Shown here in pieces: positions 56,304 to 64,000 of a stretch of DNA of 64,000 nt. This DNA comes from Pseudomonadaceae bacterium (lineage in GTDB: Bacteria; Pseudomonadota; Gammaproteobacteria; Pseudomonadales; Pseudomonadaceae): assembly GCA_019745275.1 (NCBI GenBank), contig JAIETJ010000012.1, positions 30,393 through 94,392 of the forward strand. Reading direction: 5' to 3'. Position 1 is the stretch's first letter. The number at the start of each line of letters is the position of its first letter. The notes below the pieces were generated by a model, which made no database searches, was not told where the DNA came from, and saw only the letters and a program-made list of their open reading frames with translations. The position numbers and the translations under genes were made by a program.

Positions 56304-56318
56304 GCACAATGCATGCCA
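56304..56318 (-). promoter_or_regulatory. Candidate sigma54 promoter of lipA
   Basis: Reverse strand TGGCATGCATTGTGC: GG/GC spacing matches TGGCACGN4TTGC, ~94 nt before lipA ATG. Confidence 0.5.
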
Positions 56319-56564
56319 AAAAGCCGCGCAAAGCCTTGCAGGCTCAGGGCTGGCGGGTTTCCGAAAGCTTACATTTGTACACTGAAAAATAGGAAGGGGA
56401 GGCGCCGTTACCGTAAGAAGCCATTGGTGGTGAGAATGGGGCCTCTAGGTAGCAATCCATTTTGTGAATGATGAGTGGATTTTGCCTTCGGCCCATCTAA
56501 AGGTCGGCCTAGAGTCCTGATGCTGTGCGTGCATCACTCGTCGAAGCTGCTGTTTATGTGTGCT

Positions 56565-57179
56565 TTAGCAGATCAAGCTGTCGGCTTGGCGATACAGCAT
56601 TAACAGCTTGCGGGTGATGCTTTGTTGGATGTCACTGCGTTCGAAACTGGACAGGCGTTCAAGCTTTTGCACCTGCAAACGGTGCAAGTGGATGTAGGGC
56701 ATTTGCTGGTCGAACTCGCGTAAATCACCCTTCATCATGATCGGTAAAAAGTCGTCACCGATTTTCTTTTGATTGCTGATGATCTGCGCCAAGGCCTGCT
56801 TAAACGGCATGGTCTTGGGCCCAGGTTGGCCATCTTTGATCTCGGTGGTTAATAACAAGCCGGGCTTACCCATGACCACCCCCGGCATAACGCAGAGGCC
56901 AGTTTTACGGATCGCCACGGCCTCAATGCCATGCAAGGTGTCGTGAAAGGCATAAGGGTTAGGCAGCACGACCATTTTGCGACCCATTTCCGTCGGAAAA
57001 TGCAGGTTGTAATTGGTGTACAACTGGCTGACCGACTCTGAGTACACGCACAGACGGTTCTCGAACAACTGAATAAAACGCTCAGCCAATTCGCGGCGGC
57101 CCATCGCGCCCAAGTCCCAGATCAAGTCTTGGTTTTGCGGCTTAGCCAGATCAACTTCCTGGTGTTCCATGTTGCTCAT
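56565..57179 (-). CDS. Uncharacterised 204-aa cytosolic protein
   Basis: Full-length ORF MSNMEHQEVDLAKPQNQDLIWDLGAMGRRELAERFIQLF; no family recognised. Confidence 0.75.
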   Translation of the reverse strand: MSNMEHQEVDLAKPQNQDLIWDLGAMGRRELAERFIQLFENRLCVYSESVSQLYTNYNLHFPTEMGRKMVVLPNPYAFHDTLHGIEAVAIRKTGLCVMPGVVMGKPGLLLTTEIKDGQPGPKTMPFKQALAQIISNQKKIGDDFLPIMMKGDLREFDQQMPYIHLHRLQVQKLERLSSFERSDIQQSITRKLLMLYRQADSLIC

Positions 57180-57497
57180 ACTTCCCTCACCGGCCTTCTA
57201 GCCAAAGTTTGCTGGGTGAAATTATGCAGTACTGCACGGAGTATTAGCCGCGATGCTCAATGCGCAGACATAGCTGCACTGAGACTAGTCCATCGGGGCA
57301 CTTATTGGCTCTCGTTCGACACCGTTATGCCGCAGTAACGCGGGAATCGGCTTAATTGCTAATGACGGCAAAATCCGCCGGTTGGATTTGTTACTATGCC
57401 GCGCCGCTAACTAGCGGATTTTGCAGCCTATATTTTTAAAAATAGGCGCCAAGGCGATTAATTTCCGCACTTTGAGTGCGTCCTTTCGAGAATCATA

Positions 57498-58328
57498 ATG
57501 GATATGTGGCTGGCGTTTCAGGCGTTATTGTTGGGCGTGGTTGAAGGTTTAACTGAGTTTTTGCCGATTTCCAGCACCGGGCACCAGATTATTGTCGCCG
57601 ACTTAATCGGCTTTAACGGCGATCGTGCCATCGCCTTCAATATCATCATCCAACTCGGCGCGATTTTGGCGGTGGTCTGGGAGTATCGGCGCAAAATTAT
57701 CGATGTGGTGATTGGTTTACCCAAAGAAGCCGAGGCGCAACGTTTTACCGTCAATTTGATTATTGCCGTGTTGCCGGCGGTGGTTCTGGGTGTGGCTTTT
57801 GCTGACGTGATTCATCACTACCTGTTTAACCCAATTACGGTGGCCACGGCCTTGTTAGTCGGCGGCATGATTATGCTGTGGGCTGAACGACGGCAGCATC
57901 AGGTCAAGGTTGAGCACGTCGAGCAGATGCGCTGGAGCGATGCCCTCAAGGTTGGCTGCGTGCAGTGTTTGGCAATGATTCCCGGCACCTCGCGCTCTGG
58001 TGCGACCATTATCGGTGGCCTGTTGTTTGGTTTGTCGCGCAAAACCGCCACCGAGTTTTCGTTTTTCTTGGCGATGCCGACCATGGTCGGTGCGGCGCTG
58101 TATTCGGGCTATAAGTACCGAGAGTTGTTCCAAATGAGCGATCTGCCGGTGTTTGCCATCGGTTTTGTCACCGCCTTTGTGTTTGCCATGATTGCCGTGC
58201 GCAGCCTGCTCAAATTTATCGCCAATCACAGCTACGCGGTCTTCGCGTGGTATCGGATTGGCTTTGGGCTGTTGATTCTGGCCACATGGCAGTTTGGCTG
58301 GATCGACTGGGCGACAGCCCAAGGCTGA
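57498..58328 (+). CDS. uppP: Undecaprenyl-diphosphate phosphatase
   Basis: [30 protein letters not shown]. Confidence 0.97.
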   Translation: MDMWLAFQALLLGVVEGLTEFLPISSTGHQIIVADLIGFNGDRAIAFNIIIQLGAILAVVWEYRRKIIDVVIGLPKEAEAQRFTVNLIIAVLPAVVLGVAFADVIHHYLFNPITVATALLVGGMIMLWAERRQHQVKVEHVEQMRWSDALKVGCVQCLAMIPGTSRSGATIIGGLLFGLSRKTATEFSFFLAMPTMVGAALYSGYKYRELFQMSDLPVFAIGFVTAFVFAMIAVRSLLKFIANHSYAVFAWYRIGFGLLILATWQFGWIDWATAQG

Positions 58329-58339
58329 GCGGTACGCCA

Positions 58340-59059
58340 ATGAATAGCGAGCAGAGCGGCCGCTTAAAAAGCTGGAATGACGCCAAGGGCTTCGGCTTTA
58401 TTCAGCCAGAACTGGGTGGTGCGCCGGTGTTCGTGCATATCTCGGCGATGCGCGGCGAGCAACGCCCGCAACTGGGCGAGCAGGTGCTGTTTGTTGCTAG
58501 TAACGATGCCAGCGGGCGTCTGCGCGCTGAGCATATGCGCCTGCCCGGTTTGTGTCTTGATCGCCCAGCCATTCGCCGCAAACCTGCAATGGCACGGGTA
58601 AAACCGACTGCAGCGGCGCCCAGAATTAAAACTCGCAGTCTTCAAGCATCAAAATCGGGCATACAGCACCTCGGGTTTAAGTTGCTGCTGCTGGCCGGAC
58701 TCAGCGTTTTGCCGGTATGCGGCGCGCTGCAATTGCTGCTCGCGCATGGTTTTATCGGCGCGTTAGGGCTTTATCCGGCGGTGAGTCTGGTGAGCTTTTT
58801 GCAGTACTGGAATGATAAAAACAGTGCGCAAAAAGGTCGCTGGCGCACCGCCGAGAACACCTTGCAAGTGACTGCGCTGTTAGGCGGTTGGCCGGGCGCT
58901 TTGCTGGCTCAGCAGGTGTTTCGGCACAAGACCCGCAAGTTGCAGTTTCAGCTGCCCTTTTGGCTGATTATCGTCGCGCACCAAGTGTTCTGGTTGGACT
59001 GGCTGCTGTTTGCTGGCCGTCATTTTGGTGCCCCCCTGCGTGCGCTGCTGGCCCAGTAA
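58340..59059 (+). CDS. Cold-shock domain + DUF1294 membrane protein
   Basis: GRLKSWNDAKGFGFIQPELGGAPVFVHISAM then FLQYWNDKNSAQKGRWRTAENTLQ...LGGWPGALLAQQVFRHKTRK. Confidence 0.92.
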   Translation: MNSEQSGRLKSWNDAKGFGFIQPELGGAPVFVHISAMRGEQRPQLGEQVLFVASNDASGRLRAEHMRLPGLCLDRPAIRRKPAMARVKPTAAAPRIKTRSLQASKSGIQHLGFKLLLLAGLSVLPVCGALQLLLAHGFIGALGLYPAVSLVSFLQYWNDKNSAQKGRWRTAENTLQVTALLGGWPGALLAQQVFRHKTRKLQFQLPFWLIIVAHQVFWLDWLLFAGRHFGAPLRALLAQ

Positions 59060-59080
59060 AACGCTTAGCTCGCGAGTCAG

Positions 59081-59428
59081 TTAGTCGAGCAATAAACCAA
59101 CGCGTTTAAGCTTGGGCAGCCGGCTCACCACCAATTGATGGGAGCGGCGTAACAGTGACTGCAGTTCGGCCTCGCTGAGGGGCACAGGAATGGCCATGCT
59201 GATCCAGTGAGCGCGAGCCAAATACGGGGCAGGGCGGATACCCGGACGATCGACCATACCCAAAAATAACTCGCTATCGACCTTAAAGGCCAAACCGCCG
59301 CCCATAAAGTCGAGAACCGCAAACATCTTATTGCCCGCCACCGAGAACACCCGATTATTGCCCCATTTCAGGTCTTCACGCACGCCAGGGAGTTGCAGGC
59401 AAAACTGGGCGATGGCTTCAGTTGGCAT
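59081..59428 (-). CDS. MmcQ/YjbR family DNA-binding protein
   Basis: CLQLPGVREDLKWGNNRVFSVAGNKMFAVLDF. Confidence 0.85.
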   Translation of the reverse strand: MPTEAIAQFCLQLPGVREDLKWGNNRVFSVAGNKMFAVLDFMGGGLAFKVDSELFLGMVDRPGIRPAPYLARAHWISMAIPVPLSEAELQSLLRRSHQLVVSRLPKLKRVGLLLD

Positions 59429-59527
59429 TTTGGCGCTCGGCAGTGACTGGCATGGATAGGCTTAAGCGTTAGCCTAAACCGTCGCAGCACACTCTGTACT
59501 CGTTAGTTGTTGGCTTGGCTTTTGTAG

Positions 59528-59559
59528 GGTGCGTTGGCCACGTAGCGGCGTAACGCACC
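59528..59559. repeat. Palindromic GGTGCGTT...AACGCACC element
   Basis: TAGGGTGCGTTggccacgtagcggcgtAACGCACC; 8-bp perfect stem of a type I recognise as dispersed in many bacterial genomes. Confidence 0.5.
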
Positions 59560-59678
59560 AGCAGATAGGGCAAGTTCCAGTGCGAAGCGGATTGTCGCAA
59601 AAATGGTGCGGTTCGCAGGTTCACCAGCAGCCTACGATGCCCGCGCACTTTCAAAATTTAACGGGTACAAAGCCAAAT

Positions 59679-59708
59679 AAAAACGCCCCGACAAGGCGGG
59701 GCGTTTTT
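59679..59708 (-). terminator. Rho-independent terminator of ABC-F gene
   Basis: 12-bp stem AAAAACGCCCCG-acaagg-CGGGGCGTTTTT. Confidence 0.85.
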
Positions 59709-59729
59709 AAGCTGCTAGCTAAGCGTCGA

Positions 59730-61316
59730 TTAAACGATCACTCCTTGGCTGCGCAGATAGTCATCGTAGGTGCCGCTGAAGTCGATGATGCCGTTAGCCG
59801 ACAGTTCGATGATGCGCGTCGCCAGAGAACCTACGAACTCACGGTCGTGGCTGACGAAAATCAGCGTGCCTGGATAGTTTTCCAGCGCCAAGTTCAAGGC
59901 TTCGATGGATTCCATGTCCAAGTGGTTGGTCGGTTCGTCCATGATCAGCACGTTAGGCTTTTGCAAGATCAGTTTGCCGAACAACATGCGGCCTTGCTCA
60001 CCACCGGAGATGACTTTTACCGACTTGAGGATATCGTCGTTGCTGAACAGCATGCGCCCCAGCGTGCCGCGAATCACCTGTTCACCGGTAGTCCACTGAC
60101 CGATCCAGTCGAATAGATTCAAGTCCTCTTCGAAGTCGTGGGCGTGGTCCTGGGCGTAGTAGCCGAGTTCCGCGCTTTCAGTCCATTTAACCGTACCGGC
60201 ATCTGGGGTCAGTTCGCCGATCAAGGTGCGCAGCAGGGTGGTTTTACCAATACCGTTCGGGCCGATAATCGCCACGCGTTCGCCGGCTTCAACCTGGAAG
60301 CTGAAGTTCTTGAACAGGGCCTTGCCGTCGAAGCCCTTGGCCATTTTGTCGATTATTACGGCCTGGCGATGGAGCTTTTTGTTCTGCTCAAAACGAATGA
60401 ACGGGCTAACACGGCTGGATGGCTTGACCTCGGCCAGTTGGATCTTGTCGATCTGCTTGGCGCGCGAAGAGGCCTGTTTGGACTTCGAAGCGTTAGCCGA
60501 GAAGCGGCTAACGAAGTTTTGCAGTTCGTTGATTTGCGCCTTTTTCTTGGCGTTGTCCGACAGCAACTGCTCGCGCGATTGGGTCGCGGCCGTCATGTAC
60601 TCGTCGTAGTTGCCCGGGAACAGGCGCAACTCGCCGTAATCCAAGTCAGCCATGTGGGTGCACACGCTGTTGAGGAAGTGACGGTCGTGGGAAATGATGA
60701 TCATGGTGCTGTTACGCTGGGTGAGGATGTTTTCCAGCCAGCGAATGGTGTTGATATCCAAGTGGTTGGTCGGTTCGTCCAACAGCAACACTTCAGGATT
60801 AGAGAACAGCGCCTGCGCCAGCAATACGCGCAACTTCCAGCCCGGCGCTACTTCGCTCATCGGGCCGAAATGCTGCTCCAACGGAATACCCAGACCGAGC
60901 AGTAATTCACCTGCGCGGGATTCGGCGGTGTAGCCATCCATTTCCGCGAACTCACCTTCGAGTTCGCCGACCTTCATGCCGTCTTCTTCACTCATTTCAG
61001 CCAGCGAGTAGATACGGTCGCGCTCGGCTTTGACCTTCCACAGCTCTTCGTGACCCATGATCACGGTGTCGATCACGGTGAATTCTTCATAGGCGAATTG
61101 GTCTTGGCGTAACTTACCCAAACGCACGTTCGGCTCCAGCATCACCTGGCCGCCAGACGGTTCGAGATCGCCACCGAGAATTTTCATAAAGGTGGATTTG
61201 CCACAGCCGTTGGCGCCGATCAGGCCGTAACGATTGCCACCGCCAAACTTGACGGAAACGTTCTCGAACAGGGGCTTAGCCCCGAATTGCATGGTGATAT
61301 TGGCTGTGGAAATCAC
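59730..61316 (-). CDS. ABC-F family ATPase (YbiT-like)
   Basis: [47 protein letters not shown]; two NBDs. Confidence 0.92.
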   Translation of the reverse strand: MISTANITMQFGAKPLFENVSVKFGGGNRYGLIGANGCGKSTFMKILGGDLEPSGGQVMLEPNVRLGKLRQDQFAYEEFTVIDTVIMGHEELWKVKAERDRIYSLAEMSEEDGMKVGELEGEFAEMDGYTAESRAGELLLGLGIPLEQHFGPMSEVAPGWKLRVLLAQALFSNPEVLLLDEPTNHLDINTIRWLENILTQRNSTMIIISHDRHFLNSVCTHMADLDYGELRLFPGNYDEYMTAATQSREQLLSDNAKKKAQINELQNFVSRFSANASKSKQASSRAKQIDKIQLAEVKPSSRVSPFIRFEQNKKLHRQAVIIDKMAKGFDGKALFKNFSFQVEAGERVAIIGPNGIGKTTLLRTLIGELTPDAGTVKWTESAELGYYAQDHAHDFEEDLNLFDWIGQWTTGEQVIRGTLGRMLFSNDDILKSVKVISGGEQGRMLFGKLILQKPNVLIMDEPTNHLDMESIEALNLALENYPGTLIFVSHDREFVGSLATRIIELSANGIIDFSGTYDDYLRSQGVIV

Positions 61317-61423
61317 GAATCAGATCCAGATGTGCGGGCGCGCTAGCGCGAAAGGGGCCAGATTGTACAGGTTTCTAGGCTTTTACGGGTGATCGCAGAC
61401 AGATGGAGCGCGGAGTTTCTTGG

Positions 61424-61702
61424 CTAGTCGCGGTAAAACACCTGCACCAAGTGATAGCCAAACGCCGACTTCACCGGGCCATGAATCTCGCGCACGGGCT
61501 TTTTGAAAATGATCTGATCGATCACCTTGACCATTTGCCCCGGCCGCACCTCGCCCAGATCGCCACCGCGCTTACCTGACGGACACTGCGAATACTTTTT
61601 TGCCAAGGTATCGAACGCCTCACCGGCGGCGATGCGTTTTTTTAACGCGGCGGCTTCTGCTTCGGTTTTAACCAAAATATGCCGCGCCATTGCTTTGGCC
61701 AT
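61424..61702 (-). CDS. PpiC-type peptidyl-prolyl isomerase
   Basis: MAKAMARHILVKTEAEAAALKKRIAAGEAFDTLAKKYSQCPSGKRGGDLGE. Confidence 0.95.
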   Translation of the reverse strand: MAKAMARHILVKTEAEAAALKKRIAAGEAFDTLAKKYSQCPSGKRGGDLGEVRPGQMVKVIDQIIFKKPVREIHGPVKSAFGYHLVQVFYRD

Positions 61703-61832
61703 GCTTGGCGTCTCCTGCAAAAAAAGGCCGCCATTATGCCACTAAGCCATTGGTCGCGGGCACTTTGGCTTGCGCTGCAAGGCGCTGAATGTGGCCTAAA
61801 GTGATTAGCATTACCCGCACAGGACACCCGTT

Positions 61833-63053
61833 ATGGACCTTACTGCACTGCTGAAAATCTTGGCCAGCCAAGATGGCTCCGACCTGTATTTGGCCACCGG
61901 CGCGCCGCCCTGTGCAAAGTTCAGTGGGGTGCTCAAGCCGTTGTCCAGTGAGGTACTTAAAGCTGGGGAAGTGGCTGCGGTGGCCGAGTCGATTATGGAT
62001 GTGGCGCAGCGTGCGGAGTTTGAGCGTGAGCTGGAAATGAACTTGGCGATTTCTCTACCTGCCGTTGGTCGCTTTCGGATCAATATCTTCAAGCAGCGCA
62101 ACGAAGTGTCGATAGTGGCGCGCAATATCAAGATGGATATTCCGACCTTTGAAGATCTCAATCTGCCCGACGCGCTACTTAAAACCATTATGGAAAAGCG
62201 CGGTCTGGTGCTGTTTGTTGGCGGTACTGGCTCGGGTAAATCAACTTCGCTGGCGGCCTTGATCGATTATCGCAATCGCAATAGCGGCGGCCATATCATC
62301 ACCATTGAAGACCCGGTGGAGTACGTGCACCGGCATAAAAAATCCATCGTCAATCAGCGTGAAGTCGGCGTCGACACCCGCAGCTTCCAAGCCGCGCTGA
62401 AGAACACCCTGCGCCAAGCCCCCGATGTGATCTTGATTGGCGAGATTCGCGACCGCGAGACCATGGAACATGCGCTGGCGTTTGCCGACACCGGCCATTT
62501 GGCCATCTCGACCCTGCACGCCAATAACGCTAATCAAGCGCTGGATCGCATCATCAACTTCTTCCCGGAAGAGCGCCGGCCGCAGCTGCTCAACGATTTA
62601 GGCAACAACCTCAAAGCCTTCGTGTCCCAGCGTTTGGTGCGCACCTTAGATGGCAAGCGCCGCGCCGCCGTGGAGGTGATGCTTGGCTCACCGACCATTC
62701 GTGATTTGATCAAACGTAACGAGTTTCACGAGCTGAAAGAGATCATGGAGAAATCCAAAAATCTGGGGATGCAGACCTTCGATCAGGCTCTGATTGATCT
62801 GGTCAACGAGGGCGTTATCGATGAGGAGGAAGCGGTTAAAAACGCCGACTCGGCGAATAACGTGCGCCTGAAACTAAAACTCTATCGCGAAACACCGGCC
62901 AGCAAGGCTGCCGCAACACCTGCAGCGCCTCCAGCAACGGCTCCGTCTGCCGTCGCTAAAACCACCGATGCGGCCGCGTGGGGGCTGGAGTTAAAGCTGG
63001 AAGAAGTGGAGAAAGAGCAAGCGCCTGAAGATCCCGGCCGCCATGGGATTTAA
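61833..63053 (+). CDS. PilT/PilU family type IV pilus retraction ATPase
   Basis: GLVLFVGGTGSGKSTSLAALIDYRN...LIGEIRDRETMEHALAFADTGHLAISTLHANNA. Confidence 0.92.
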   Translation: MDLTALLKILASQDGSDLYLATGAPPCAKFSGVLKPLSSEVLKAGEVAAVAESIMDVAQRAEFERELEMNLAISLPAVGRFRINIFKQRNEVSIVARNIKMDIPTFEDLNLPDALLKTIMEKRGLVLFVGGTGSGKSTSLAALIDYRNRNSGGHIITIEDPVEYVHRHKKSIVNQREVGVDTRSFQAALKNTLRQAPDVILIGEIRDRETMEHALAFADTGHLAISTLHANNANQALDRIINFFPEERRPQLLNDLGNNLKAFVSQRLVRTLDGKRRAAVEVMLGSPTIRDLIKRNEFHELKEIMEKSKNLGMQTFDQALIDLVNEGVIDEEEAVKNADSANNVRLKLKLYRETPASKAAATPAAPPATAPSAVAKTTDAAAWGLELKLEEVEKEQAPEDPGRHGI

Positions 63054-63445
63054 CCAGCGGCGCTGGAAGGCTCTGTTTGCGGGCGGAAAAACTGCAACAG
63101 CATTACCAAACCGATAAAACCTATGCAGCTGCCTAGGCACAATAACGCTTCGCCTAGGTGCGGCGGCACGATCAAATAGAAGCCTTTGCCCTTGATCAGT
63201 GCGGCGAAGCTCGACACTCCCAAGGGCATTAAATACAGCCGCAGGGTTTGCCAAACGTTGGCCTTTGTCGGTCTCTGGCCAACGCTGAGCAACAAACCAC
63301 TGCCGATCAACACGCTGATGCCTAGGGAGTTAAGCCATAGCGCCGGGGTAGGGTCGAAATACCGCCACAGAATGCACAGATACCAAATCAGGTAACACCA
63401 GAGCACCATACTGGCGGGCTTGAGTGTGCGTAAATAGTTCAGCAT
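63050..63445 (-). CDS. Small integral membrane protein, uncharacterised
   Basis: 131-aa ORF with about four hydrophobic segments. Confidence 0.65.
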   Translation of the reverse strand: MLNYLRTLKPASMVLWCYLIWYLCILWRYFDPTPALWLNSLGISVLIGSGLLLSVGQRPTKANVWQTLRLYLMPLGVSSFAALIKGKGFYLIVPPHLGEALLCLGSCIGFIGLVMLLQFFRPQTEPSSAAG

Positions 63446-63506
63446 CGAGTAACTCCAAGGCCCACGAATACACGCCTAGCTCAGGAGTAAGCACAAGCCT
63501 TGCCAA

Positions 63507-64000
63507 TCAGCTTTGTAGCTCGGGTAAATCAGCAAACAATGCCAGCGCCTGTGGATTAGCTAACGCATCGGTGTTTTTTACCGGCAAGCCATGCACCACA
63601 TTGCGCACCGCCAGTTCGACGATTTTGCCGCTGATGGTGCGCGGAATATCGGCCACTGCGATGATTTTGGCCGGTACATGGCGAGGGGTGGTGTTGCTAC
63701 GGATCACCTGACGGATCTCAGTCTGCAAAGCGTCGGTCAGAACCTCGCCCTCACGTAGGCGCACGAACAGCACCACCCGCACGTCGTCATCCCACTGCTG
63801 GCCGATGGCGATGGACTCCAACACGGCTTCGATTTTTTCCACTTGCCGATAAATTTCGGCGGTGCCAATGCGCACACCACCGGGGTTGAGCACCGCATCG
63901 GAGCGGCCGTGAATCACTAAACCGCCGTGCTCGGTCACTTCGGCGTAATCGCCTTGCGCCCAGACCCCGGCATAGTGCTCGAATTAGGCGGCGTTAAATT
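63507..64000 (-). pseudogene. Acetoacetate-CoA ligase, C-terminal part, interrupted by in-frame TAA
   Basis: [53 protein letters not shown]; stop at 63984-63986; continues beyond window. Confidence 0.75.

Noticed and set aside
60138-60905. 255-aa plus-strand ORF antisense to the ABC-F gene
   Set aside because: Low-complexity mirror of a highly conserved ATPase gene; a codon-bias shadow ORF.

Overview
The window is a Pseudomonas-type chromosomal segment, almost all core genome. It runs from the 3' end of rlmM to the 3' end of an acetoacetate-CoA ligase gene. The main block is a TCA cluster, gltA / sdhCDAB-sucAB-lpd-sucCD. It is followed by htpG, fabAB with a PA1611-like hybrid sensor kinase, gpsA and acyl-CoA/hydrolase genes, the MoxR-DUF58-transglutaminase module, a lipase and its foldase, uppP, an ABC-F protein and a PilU-like ATPase. 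I saw no rRNA, tRNA, CRISPR array, prophage or full IS. I also saw no convincing multi-gene undescribed defence or biosynthetic system. The most interesting signals are small: (1) a 253-bp MITE-like element at 4952-5204 with 16-bp terminal inverted repeats and an AATA target duplication; (2) an in-frame, third-position-biased 81-bp duplicate of an alpha/beta-hydrolase 3' end at 39677-39832, which looks like a scar of homeologous recombination; (3) a TAY->TAA nonsense codon inside the acetoacetate-CoA ligase at the right edge; (4) a 58-aa minus-strand ORF (3480-3656) missing from the ORF track; (5) structured leaders ahead of sdhC, sucA, sucC and uppP; (6) operator-like palindromes at 36222-36243 and 52578-52605; (7) sigma32 and sigma54 promoter candidates for htpG and lipA; and (8) two translationally coupled, permease-less periplasmic binding proteins. 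All family names come from reading the translated sequences without database searches.
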